Assembly (NCBI GenBank): GCA_036504515.1
Contig: DASXVA010000001.1
Coordinates: forward strand, 124,001 to 188,000
Source of the DNA: AWTP1-18 sp036504515
GTDB taxonomy: Bacteria > Pseudomonadota > Gammaproteobacteria > Burkholderiales > Rhodocyclaceae
Length of the DNA stretch: 64,000 bases
Direction of reading: 5' to 3'
The notes under the pieces were generated by a model. That model was not told the DNA's origin. It did no database searches and saw nothing but the letters and a program-made list of their open reading frames with translations. Of the stretch, positions 57,382 through 64,000 are shown one piece after another. How positions within the stretch are numbered: position 1 is the stretch's first letter; each line of letters opens with the position of its first letter. The translations under genes and the position numbers were made by a program.

Positions 57382-58050
57382 ATGACCAAAGCGACGGCTA
57401 GCGCCACCCGCCTCAAGGAAAGCCTCCTCAAGACCGAGGCCGCCATCCTCAACCACACCCTGCCCGCGGGCGAGCCATACCTGCTGGCCTTCGACAAGGG
57501 CCAGACCCTGCGCATCGTGGACCTGGAAGGTAACCAGGCCGTGGATGTGATTTTCTACAACGCCGAAGACCCCGCCGAACACTACAGCGCCACCGAAACC
57601 CTGCTGCGCCAGGGCGGCATCTACCTCACCACCGACTCGGTGCTCTACAGCGACGACGGCAATCCCATGCTCACCATCGTCGCCGACACCTGCGGCCGCC
57701 ACGACACCCTGGGCGGTGCCTGCGCCGCCGAAAGCAACACGGTGCGCTATGCCCTGCAGAAAAAGTTCATGCACTCCTGCCGGGACAATTATCTGATCGC
57801 ACTACAGGAAGCCGACATCGGTTTGGACAAGGCCGACCTGGTGCCCAACGTCAATTTCTTCATGAACGTTCCCGTCACCGCCGACGGCCAACTCACCTTC
57901 GCCGACGGCGTCTCCGCTCCCGGCAAATACGTGGAGTTACGGGCCGAGATGGACATCCTGATGCTGGTCTCCAATTGCCCCCAGCTCAACAACCCCTGCA
58001 ATGCCTACAACCCGACACCGGCGCAGTTTTTGTTGTGGGACCCAGCCTGA
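57382..58050 (+). CDS. DUF1989 protein, carboxyguanidine deiminase catalytic-type subunit
   Basis: Partner of the preceding DUF1989 protein, 222 residues from ATG 57382 (GGAGA 6 bases upstream). It retains a Cys-His-Cys set, DTCGRHDTLGGAC (Cys104, His107, Cys114), plus Cys133 and SNCPQLNNPCN (Cys199, Cys206), consistent with zinc binding and catalysis in this family. Predicted to convert carboxyguanidine to allophanate and ammonia, feeding allophanate hydrolase. Previously annotated as urea amidolyase-associated protein. A guanidine-II riboswitch follows 17 bp after the stop. Confidence 0.87.
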   Translation: MTKATASATRLKESLLKTEAAILNHTLPAGEPYLLAFDKGQTLRIVDLEGNQAVDVIFYNAEDPAEHYSATETLLRQGGIYLTTDSVLYSDDGNPMLTIVADTCGRHDTLGGACAAESNTVRYALQKKFMHSCRDNYLIALQEADIGLDKADLVPNVNFFMNVPVTADGQLTFADGVSAPGKYVELRAEMDILMLVSNCPQLNNPCNAYNPTPAQFLLWDPA

Positions 58051-58066
58051 TCTGAATCAATACCAC

Positions 58067-58120
58067 CCTGCGGGACGGCCCGCAGCGGTCAAGAAAATTA
58101 AAGGGACGACCCGTCTGAGG
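58067..58120 (+). promoter_or_regulatory. Guanidine-II (mini-ykkC) riboswitch
   Basis: Two hairpins with the diagnostic ACGR loops. P1: CTGCGGG-ACGG-CCCGCAG, a perfect 7-bp stem (58068-58085). After a 17-base linker, P2: GGG-ACGA-CCC (58103-58112). P2 ends 4 bases before the GAGG ribosome site of the carboxylase (58117-58120), ATG at 58126. In known class II switches guanidine stabilises the hairpins and exposes the ribosome site. It lies inside the operon, so it would set translation of the carboxylase, and maybe of allophanate hydrolase. Confidence 0.9.
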
Positions 58121-58125
58121 TAGCC

Positions 58126-61100
58126 ATGTTCAAGAAAGTTCTGATCGCCAATCGCGGCGCCATCGCCTGCCGCATCCAGCGCACCTTGAAGAAGCTCGGC
58201 ATTGCTTCCGTCGCCGTCTATTCGGAAGCGGATGCCAGCGCCCGCCATGTACTGGAAGCGGACGAGGCTTATTTGCTCGGCCCCGCCCCCGCCGCCGAGA
58301 GCTACCTCAAGGCCGACAAGATTCTGCAAATCGCCAAGACCTGCGGTGCCGAGGCCATTCATCCCGGCTACGGTTTCCTTTCCGAGAATCCGGACTTCGC
58401 CGACGCCTGCGCCCAGGCCGGCATCGCCTTCATCGGCCCCAGCGGCGCCCAGATGCGGGCCTTCGGTCTCAAGCACACGGCCCGGGAATTGGCCCAGCAA
58501 AATGAAGTTCCGCTACTACCCGGCTCCGGCCTGCTGAACGACGCCGGCCACGCAGCCGCCGAGGCCAAGCGCATCGGCTACCCGGTGATGCTGAAGAGCA
58601 CCGCCGGCGGTGGCGGCATCGGCATGCGTCTGATCTGGGGCGAAGACGAATTGACCGAGGCCTACGCCGCCGTGGATCGCCTGGCCCGGGCCAACTTCAA
58701 GGAAGCCGGCATCTACCTGGAAAAGTATGTGGAGCAGGCTCGTCACATCGAAGTGCAACTCTTCGGTGACGGCGCCGGCAAGGTCATCGCCCTGGGCGAA
58801 CGGGATTGCTCGGTACAACGACGCAACCAGAAGGTGATCGAAGAAACCCCGGCCCCCGGTCTCACGACCGAGCAACGCAAACGCCTGCAAGCCATTGCGG
58901 TCAAGCTGGGCAAGGCCGTGAACTACCGCTCCGCCGGCACCGTGGAATTTGTCTACGACGCCAGCAACGGCGAGTTCTATTTCCTCGAAGTGAACACCCG
59001 TCTGCAAGTGGAGCACGGCGTCACCGAGGAAGTTACCGGCGTCGATCTGGTGGAATGGATGGTGCGCCTCGCCGCGGGCGACCTTGCGGACCTGGACAGC
59101 TTCAACCTCAAGCCCAAGGGGGCCGCCATTCAGGTGCGTCTCTACGCCGAAGATCCTCACAAGAATTTCCAGCCCTCTGCCGGCTTGCTGACCTCGGTCC
59201 GTTATCCGAGCAATATTCGCGTTGATGGCTGGGTAGAGAACGGCACCATCGTGCCGCCCAACTACGACCCCATGCTGGCCAAGTTGATTGCCTATGGTCC
59301 CAACCGGGAAGCAGCGCGGCGCAAACTGATCGCCGCCCTGGAGGCCAGCGAGGTAGCCGGCATCGAAACCAACCGGGCCTATCTGGCCCAGGTGCTGGCC
59401 ACCCCGGACTTTGTGATGGGCAAACAGACCACCCGCATGTTGGGCGGTTTCCATTACCAGCCCACCACCATCGACGTGCTGGAACCCGGCGTGCAATCCA
59501 CGATCCAGGACTGGCCGGGCCGACAAGGCTATTGGGACATCGGCGTCCCACCCTCCGGCCCCATGGATGCCCTGTCCCATCGCCTCGCCAATCGCCTGGT
59601 AGGTAACGACGATAAAGCTGCCGCCCTGGAACTCACCGCCGTCGGCCCCACCCTCAAGTTCAACTGCAATGCAGTGATCGCTTTGGCCGGCGCCGCCATG
59701 CAAGCCAAGCTCGATGGCGTGCCTCTGGCGCCCTGGAAGGCTCAGGCCGTAAAGGCCGGCAGTATCCTGAAGCTGGGCACCATCGCCGGTGCCGGTCTGC
59801 GTGCCTATCTGGCAATACAAGGGGGCTTGCAGGTTCCCGACTACCTGGGTTCCAAATCCACCTTCACCCTCGGCCAGTTCGGCGGTCATGGCGGTCGCAC
59901 CCTGCGCACGGGCGATGTGCTGCCCATCGTTTCGGCCCATCCCGACAATTTCGCCGCCGCCCTCAAGCGCAAGCCGCTATCCACCAAGCTGCATACCGCC
60001 GTCACCCACGACTGGGAAATCGGCGTGCTCTACGGCCCCCACGGTGCCCCGGACTTTTTCACCGACGACGACATTGCGACCTTCTTCGCCACCGACTGGG
60101 AAGTGCACTACAACTCCTCCCGCACCGGCGTCCGCCTGATCGGCCCCAAGCCCCAGTGGGCGCGAACCGACGGCGGCGAAGCGGGCCTGCATCCTTCCAA
60201 CATTCACGACAACGCCTACGCCATCGGCGCGGTGGACTTCACCGGCGACATGCCGGTGATCCTCGGCCCCGACGGCCCCAGCCTGGGCGGCTTTGTCTGC
60301 CCTGTCACCATCGTCCAGGCCGAACTGTGGAAGATGGGTCAGCTGAAGCCCGGTGACCGGGTGCGCTTCAAACGTCTCACCCGACCAGAGGCGAACGCGC
60401 TGCTGCTCAAGCAGGACCGCGCCATCGCCGCCCTGGAGGCACCCGCCTTCGCCAAGTTGCCGAAACAGCACAGCCCCCTCGGTACCCCCGTGTTGAGCCA
60501 GCTGGCGGTGGACGGCGAGAAGCCGGCCCTGGTGGTGCGCCAGTCCGGCGACGCCAGCCTGCTGTTTGAACTGGGACCTTTGGTGCTGGATCTGGAACTG
60601 CGCTTCCGCATTCAGGCCCTGATGAAGAGCGTACAGGACGCCATCGCCGGGAAAAAGATCAAGGGTGTGCTGGACCTGACGCCGGGCATCCGCTCCCTGC
60701 AAGTGCACTTCGATCCGCGCCTCGTTGATCAAGATGTATTGATCAGGAAGATCGTTGCTCTGGAAGAAGCCCTGCCCAATCTGGACGACATGGAGGTGGA
60801 TTCCCGCATCGTGCATCTGCCCTTGTCCTGGGACGATCCGGCCACCAAGTTGGCGATTGAAAAGTACATGCAGTCGGTACGGCCAGACGCCCCCTGGTGC
60901 CCGAGCAACATCGAGTTCATCCGCCGCATCAACGGCCTTGCCAGCATTGAGGACGTGTACAAGATCGTGTTCGAGGCCAGCTATCTGGTCATGGGCCTGG
61001 GGGATGTGTACCTCGGCGCGCCGGTCGCCACACCTCTTGATCCACGCCATCGTCTGGTCACCACCAAGTACAACCCAGCCCGTACCTGGACGCCGGAAAA

Positions 61101-61755
61101 CGCCGTGGGTATCGGCGGCGCCTATATGTGCGTGTACGGCATGGAAGGCCCTGGCGGTTACCAGTTCGTCGGCCGCACAGTGCAAATGTGGAACCGGCAC
61201 AAGACCACTGCCGACTTCAGCAAGCCCTGGCTGCTGCGCTTCTTCGACCAGATCCGTTTCTATCCGGTGAGTCAAGACGAATTGCTCAAGCTGCGGGAAG
61301 ACTTCGTCGCCGGCAAATTCCAGCTCAAGATCGAAGCCACCCGCTTCCGTCTCAAGGACTATCGCCGCTTCCTCAGCCAGAATGCCGACTCCATCGCCGC
61401 CTTCAAGCAGACCCAGCAGTCCTCCTTCGAGGCCGAGCGGGATCGCTGGAAGGCAGCCGGTCAGGATGTCATCGCCAGCGACGATATCGTGTCCGAGGCC
61501 GGCCCCGACAGCGAGCTTGATCTTCCCGCCAATGCCCGCCCCGTCGCCACCCATGTGGCCGGCAGCGTGTGGAAGATCGAGGCCAAGGTAGGCGATGTGG
61601 TGAAGGAGGGCCAGGTGCTGGTCATTGTTGAATCCATGAAGATGGAGATTCCCCTGATCGCGCCGTGCACTGGCCGACTCACCCATCTGTTCTGCAAAGA
61701 AGGCGCTGGCGTATCCGCAGGCCAGGACCTCCTTGTTATCGTGGCGGAGGAATGA
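58126..61755 (+). CDS. Biotin-dependent guanidine carboxylase (urea carboxylase family)
   Basis: Multidomain biotin enzyme of 1,209 residues. Order: biotin carboxylase (1-450; KSTAGGGGIGM, LEKYVEQARHIEVQ, FLEVNTRLQVEHGVTE), AHS2/KipA-type then AHS1/KipI-type carboxyltransferase domains (about 450-1100), and a C-terminal biotin carrier with biotinyl Lys1172 in VESMKMEIPL. The family includes urea carboxylase, but the riboswitch, the DUF1989 pair and the ABC importer support guanidine: guanidine + bicarbonate + ATP to carboxyguanidine. Residues that separate the two substrates cannot be placed without an alignment. The stop touches the ATGA-type region of the next gene. Confidence 0.93.
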   Translation: MFKKVLIANRGAIACRIQRTLKKLGIASVAVYSEADASARHVLEADEAYLLGPAPAAESYLKADKILQIAKTCGAEAIHPGYGFLSENPDFADACAQAGIAFIGPSGAQMRAFGLKHTARELAQQNEVPLLPGSGLLNDAGHAAAEAKRIGYPVMLKSTAGGGGIGMRLIWGEDELTEAYAAVDRLARANFKEAGIYLEKYVEQARHIEVQLFGDGAGKVIALGERDCSVQRRNQKVIEETPAPGLTTEQRKRLQAIAVKLGKAVNYRSAGTVEFVYDASNGEFYFLEVNTRLQVEHGVTEEVTGVDLVEWMVRLAAGDLADLDSFNLKPKGAAIQVRLYAEDPHKNFQPSAGLLTSVRYPSNIRVDGWVENGTIVPPNYDPMLAKLIAYGPNREAARRKLIAALEASEVAGIETNRAYLAQVLATPDFVMGKQTTRMLGGFHYQPTTIDVLEPGVQSTIQDWPGRQGYWDIGVPPSGPMDALSHRLANRLVGNDDKAAALELTAVGPTLKFNCNAVIALAGAAMQAKLDGVPLAPWKAQAVKAGSILKLGTIAGAGLRAYLAIQGGLQVPDYLGSKSTFTLGQFGGHGGRTLRTGDVLPIVSAHPDNFAAALKRKPLSTKLHTAVTHDWEIGVLYGPHGAPDFFTDDDIATFFATDWEVHYNSSRTGVRLIGPKPQWARTDGGEAGLHPSNIHDNAYAIGAVDFTGDMPVILGPDGPSLGGFVCPVTIVQAELWKMGQLKPGDRVRFKRLTRPEANALLLKQDRAIAALEAPAFAKLPKQHSPLGTPVLSQLAVDGEKPALVVRQSGDASLLFELGPLVLDLELRFRIQALMKSVQDAIAGKKIKGVLDLTPGIRSLQVHFDPRLVDQDVLIRKIVALEEALPNLDDMEVDSRIVHLPLSWDDPATKLAIEKYMQSVRPDAPWCPSNIEFIRRINGLASIEDVYKIVFEASYLVMGLGDVYLGAPVATPLDPRHRLVTTKYNPARTWTPENAVGIGGAYMCVYGMEGPGGYQFVGRTVQMWNRHKTTADFSKPWLLRFFDQIRFYPVSQDELLKLREDFVAGKFQLKIEATRFRLKDYRRFLSQNADSIAAFKQTQQSSFEAERDRWKAAGQDVIASDDIVSEAGPDSELDLPANARPVATHVAGSVWKIEAKVGDVVKEGQVLVIVESMKMEIPLIAPCTGRLTHLFCKEGAGVSAGQDLLVIVAEE

Positions 61756-61757
61756 TC

Positions 61758-63560
61758 ATGACCACGCAACATCACCAGCTCAGTTTCGATATCGTCAGCC
61801 TTAGGGCCGCCTATGCTGACGGCAGCCTCACGCCCCTGCAACTGGCTGAAGAAATCATCGCCCGCACCGCGACCGATCCCAACAATGTCTGGATTCAGCG
61901 CTTGTCCGACGATGCCATTCGCGCCTACGCCAAGGCTCTGGATGGCAAGGACGCCAGCAGCCTCCCCCTTTACGGCATTCCCTTCGCCATCAAGGACAAC
62001 ATTGATCTTGCCGGTGTGCCCACCACGGCCGCTTGCCGCGAGTATGCCTACACGCCGGAACAGAACGCCTTCGTCGTCCAGCAACTGATGGACGCCGGCG
62101 CCATTCCCGTTGGCAAAACCAATCTAGACCAGTTCGCCACGGGCCTCAACGGCACCCGCTCCCCCTACGGCCCCTGCCGCAACAGCTTCAACCCGGACTA
62201 CATTTCCGGCGGTTCCAGCTCCGGCTCCGCCGTGGCCGTGGCCAAGGGCTATGTCAGTTTTTCTCTGGGCACCGACACGGCAGGATCGGGCCGAGTACCG
62301 GCGGCCTTCAACAATCTGGTAGGCCACAAACCCAGCCTGGGCTGGATTTCCGCAACAGGCCTGGTGCCCGCCTGTCGCAGCCTGGACACCATTTCCGTTT
62401 TCGCCCTCACGGCGGAGGATGCGGAAACCGTGATGACCGTGGCGGCGGCCTACGATCCAGCCGATCCCTTTTCCCGCAGGGTGGAAGGCCACGGCTTCGA
62501 CTTCGGTAGCGCCATCGCTTTCAAGGTGGGCATCCCCAGGCGCGAGCAGTTGCAGTTCTTCGGCAACAAGGAAGCCGAAGAACTATTCGATGCAGCCGTG
62601 GCAAGGCTCAAATCCCTCGGCGGCGCATGCGTCGAGATCGACCTGCAACCTTTCCTAGATACCGCCAAGCTGCTTTATGAAGGCCCCTGGGTGGCGGAGC
62701 GTTATGCCGCCATCCGCGAATTCTTCGATGCCAATCCGGCTGCGCCTTTGCCTGTCATCCAGACCATCATCGGCGGGGCGAAAAAATGGTCCGCTGCCGA
62801 CGCCTATGTCTACGGCTACAAGCTCAAGGCAGCCAAACGGCAATGCGATGGGGTCTGGCAAGCAGTGGACTGCATCGTCACCCCCACCGCCGGCACGATC
62901 TATACCGTGGCCGAAATGGAAGCCAACCCGATCCAGTTGAATTCAAACCTGGGCTACTACACCAACTTCATGAACCTGCTGGACTATGCCGCCACGGCCA
63001 TACCCGCAGGCTTTCAGAAAGATGGCTTGCCCTTCGGCATCACCGCCTTTGCCCCGGCCCAGCAGGATGGGCCTTTACTCAGGCTGGCGGGTCGGATGCA
63101 AAAGGCATTGAAAGCAAAGTTGGGTGCTACCCAGCATGAACTACCTTCTTCCTCGGCAATGACCAAGCTCCCCAGCGGCCAGGCCCGAGTCGCCGTTTGC
63201 GGTGCCCACCTCTCCGGCCTACCCTTGAATTGGCAGCTCACCAGCCGCCATGGACGATTGCTCGCCACCGTGAACTCCGCCCCCGAGTACAAGTTCTACG
63301 CACTCCCCGGCGGCCCGCCCTATCGCCCGGGTATGGTGCGGGTAAGCGAAGGCGGCGGCGCCATTGCCATGGAAGTTTGGGAATTGCCGGCAAAAGAGTT
63401 CGGCAGCTTTGTTGCCGGCATTCCTGCCCCCCTGGGCATAGGCACGGTCAAGCTGGAGGATGGCAGTTCCGTGCAAGGCTTCGTCTGCGAGGCCATTGCC
63501 GCCCAGGGTGCCGAGGACATTACCCATTTGGGCAGTTGGCGGAAGTTCCAGCCGAAGTAA
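61758..63560 (+). CDS. atzF: Allophanate hydrolase
   Basis: Amidase-signature enzyme that turns allophanate into ammonia and CO2. 600 residues from ATG 61758 (GGAGG 7 bases upstream; ATG 61752 has too short a spacing). Catalytic Ser-cisSer-Lys: Lys in PFAIKDNID, Ser in SGGSSSGSAVAVA and GTDTAGSGRVPA. The C-terminal allophanate domain starts near residue 472 (ARVAVCGAHLSGLPLNWQL). It begins 2 bp after the carboxylase stop and is the last gene before a terminator. Confidence 0.96.
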   Translation: MTTQHHQLSFDIVSLRAAYADGSLTPLQLAEEIIARTATDPNNVWIQRLSDDAIRAYAKALDGKDASSLPLYGIPFAIKDNIDLAGVPTTAACREYAYTPEQNAFVVQQLMDAGAIPVGKTNLDQFATGLNGTRSPYGPCRNSFNPDYISGGSSSGSAVAVAKGYVSFSLGTDTAGSGRVPAAFNNLVGHKPSLGWISATGLVPACRSLDTISVFALTAEDAETVMTVAAAYDPADPFSRRVEGHGFDFGSAIAFKVGIPRREQLQFFGNKEAEELFDAAVARLKSLGGACVEIDLQPFLDTAKLLYEGPWVAERYAAIREFFDANPAAPLPVIQTIIGGAKKWSAADAYVYGYKLKAAKRQCDGVWQAVDCIVTPTAGTIYTVAEMEANPIQLNSNLGYYTNFMNLLDYAATAIPAGFQKDGLPFGITAFAPAQQDGPLLRLAGRMQKALKAKLGATQHELPSSSAMTKLPSGQARVAVCGAHLSGLPLNWQLTSRHGRLLATVNSAPEYKFYALPGGPPYRPGMVRVSEGGGAIAMEVWELPAKEFGSFVAGIPAPLGIGTVKLEDGSSVQGFVCEAIAAQGAEDITHLGSWRKFQPK

Positions 63561-63562
63561 TA

Positions 63563-63598
63563 AAAAAAGCCGAGTCGGCAATACCGGCTCGGCTTTTC
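63563..63598. terminator. Rho-independent terminator of guanidine operon, bidirectional
   Basis: AAAAGCCGAG and CTCGGCTTTT arms, with an internal T/G mismatch and a CAATA loop, flanked by A-run and TTTTC. It can also end csbD transcription. Confidence 0.88.
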
Positions 63599-63640
63599 AA
63601 CCATTGTTCGCAGCACTAAACCGCGACAAGGGTGTTCGGA

Positions 63641-63871
63641 TCAGGAAACGACCTTGGGCTTGATGTCCTTGGTGTATTCCTCAAAGCTGACGATCTGCTT
63701 CTCGGCTTCTTCGGCGGTGATACCGTAGATTTCTTGCAGGGAGGCCAGCAGCGCCGCACGCTTGCCGGCAATGGTGTCCAGATGGGCATTGGTGATCTTG
63801 CCCCAACGAACCTTCAGCTTGCCCTTGAATTCTTCCCAGTTGCTTTCAGCACTTTCCCAGGTCATCGCCAT
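63641..63871 (-). CDS. CsbD/YjbJ-family stress protein
   Basis: Small hydrophilic protein of 76 residues of the CsbD family, abundant under general stress; its molecular role is unknown. Start chosen at 63871 because AAGGAG lies 6 bases upstream; the frame can be extended 27 residues but without support. Family core WESAESNWEEFKGKLKVRWGKIT is recognisable from EEFKGKLKVRWGK. It converges with allophanate hydrolase and reaches the right end; the remaining 129 bp hold its presumed promoter, with nothing else recognised. Confidence 0.85.
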   Translation of the reverse strand: MAMTWESAESNWEEFKGKLKVRWGKITNAHLDTIAGKRAALLASLQEIYGITAEEAEKQIVSFEEYTKDIKPKVVS

Positions 63872-64000
63872 ATCAAACTCCTTGTGATTCCAATTCGAGA
63901 GGCGATATTGCCCAACGAGCATCCTGTTACCGCTTGCTTGCTCCGATGCCAAGTGCCAACCAGCAAGACTTCACGCAAACTCGAACGTGAGCTAAGACTA

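Noticed and set aside
58516..61686. Two long minus-strand frames across the carboxylase
   Set aside because: Antisense to conserved biotin carboxylase and carboxyltransferase domains; no family resemblance.
58126..61755. Plain urea carboxylase
   Set aside because: Possible by family, but the guanidine-II riboswitch and the DUF1989 pair favour guanidine as substrate.

Overview
The window looks like chromosomal DNA of a betaproteobacterium, most likely of the Rhodocyclales. The support is gene order and family content: pilMNOPQ-aroK-aroB-dgt followed by gltBD, a ruvB-ybgC-tolQRAB-pal-cpoB-queE-queC block, a PhaM-type PHA granule regulator, a T. ferrooxidans-type GshA and a minimal ptsHI pair. 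Coding is dense and GC-rich, and long antisense frames are shadows of real genes. No rRNA, tRNA, IS element, prophage or CRISPR array was seen.

Layout. 1-6833 (minus): a two-partner secretion pair, with the pore TpsB first and then a giant exoprotein that runs off the left edge. 6917-8953 (minus): ptsH-ptsI. 9104-12146: a DUF2889 gene facing gshA-apbE. 12291-16551: two ABC-F ATPases flanking a fumarylacetoacetate-hydrolase-family gene. 16711-26090: an orphan zinc-type ABC permease, ruvB, an intruding family-8 glycosyltransferase, ybgC-tol-pal-cpoB, and queE-queC. 26155-29088: a hybrid histidine kinase converging on a NarL-type regulator. 29223-32040: phaM, an HDOD protein and glmU. 32062-38148: gltB-gltD behind a consensus sigma-54 promoter. 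38357-46166 (minus): pilMNOPQ-aroK-aroB-dgt. 46366-50595: PBP1A, cyaY, lptM and lysA. 50596-63560: a 13 kb guanidine assimilation operon. 63641-63871: a CsbD-like gene.

The most interesting region is 50873-63598. A near-consensus sigma-54 promoter precedes an ABC importer, a creatininase-family protein, a GlnT-type glutamine synthetase, a NikR-family regulator that lacks two of the four nickel ligands, two DUF1989 proteins (carboxyguanidine deiminase type), a biotin carboxylase of the urea/guanidine type and allophanate hydrolase. A two-hairpin guanidine-II (mini-ykkC) riboswitch lies immediately before the carboxylase start codon. It identifies the substrate as guanidine rather than urea. 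The proposed route is guanidine import, carboxylation, deimination to allophanate, hydrolysis to ammonia and CO2, then ammonia capture by GlnT and by GltBD, whose promoter is also of the sigma-54 type. Nitrogen status would act at transcription and guanidine at the riboswitch. Functions are inferred from families, motifs and context; nothing was computed beyond reading the sequence.
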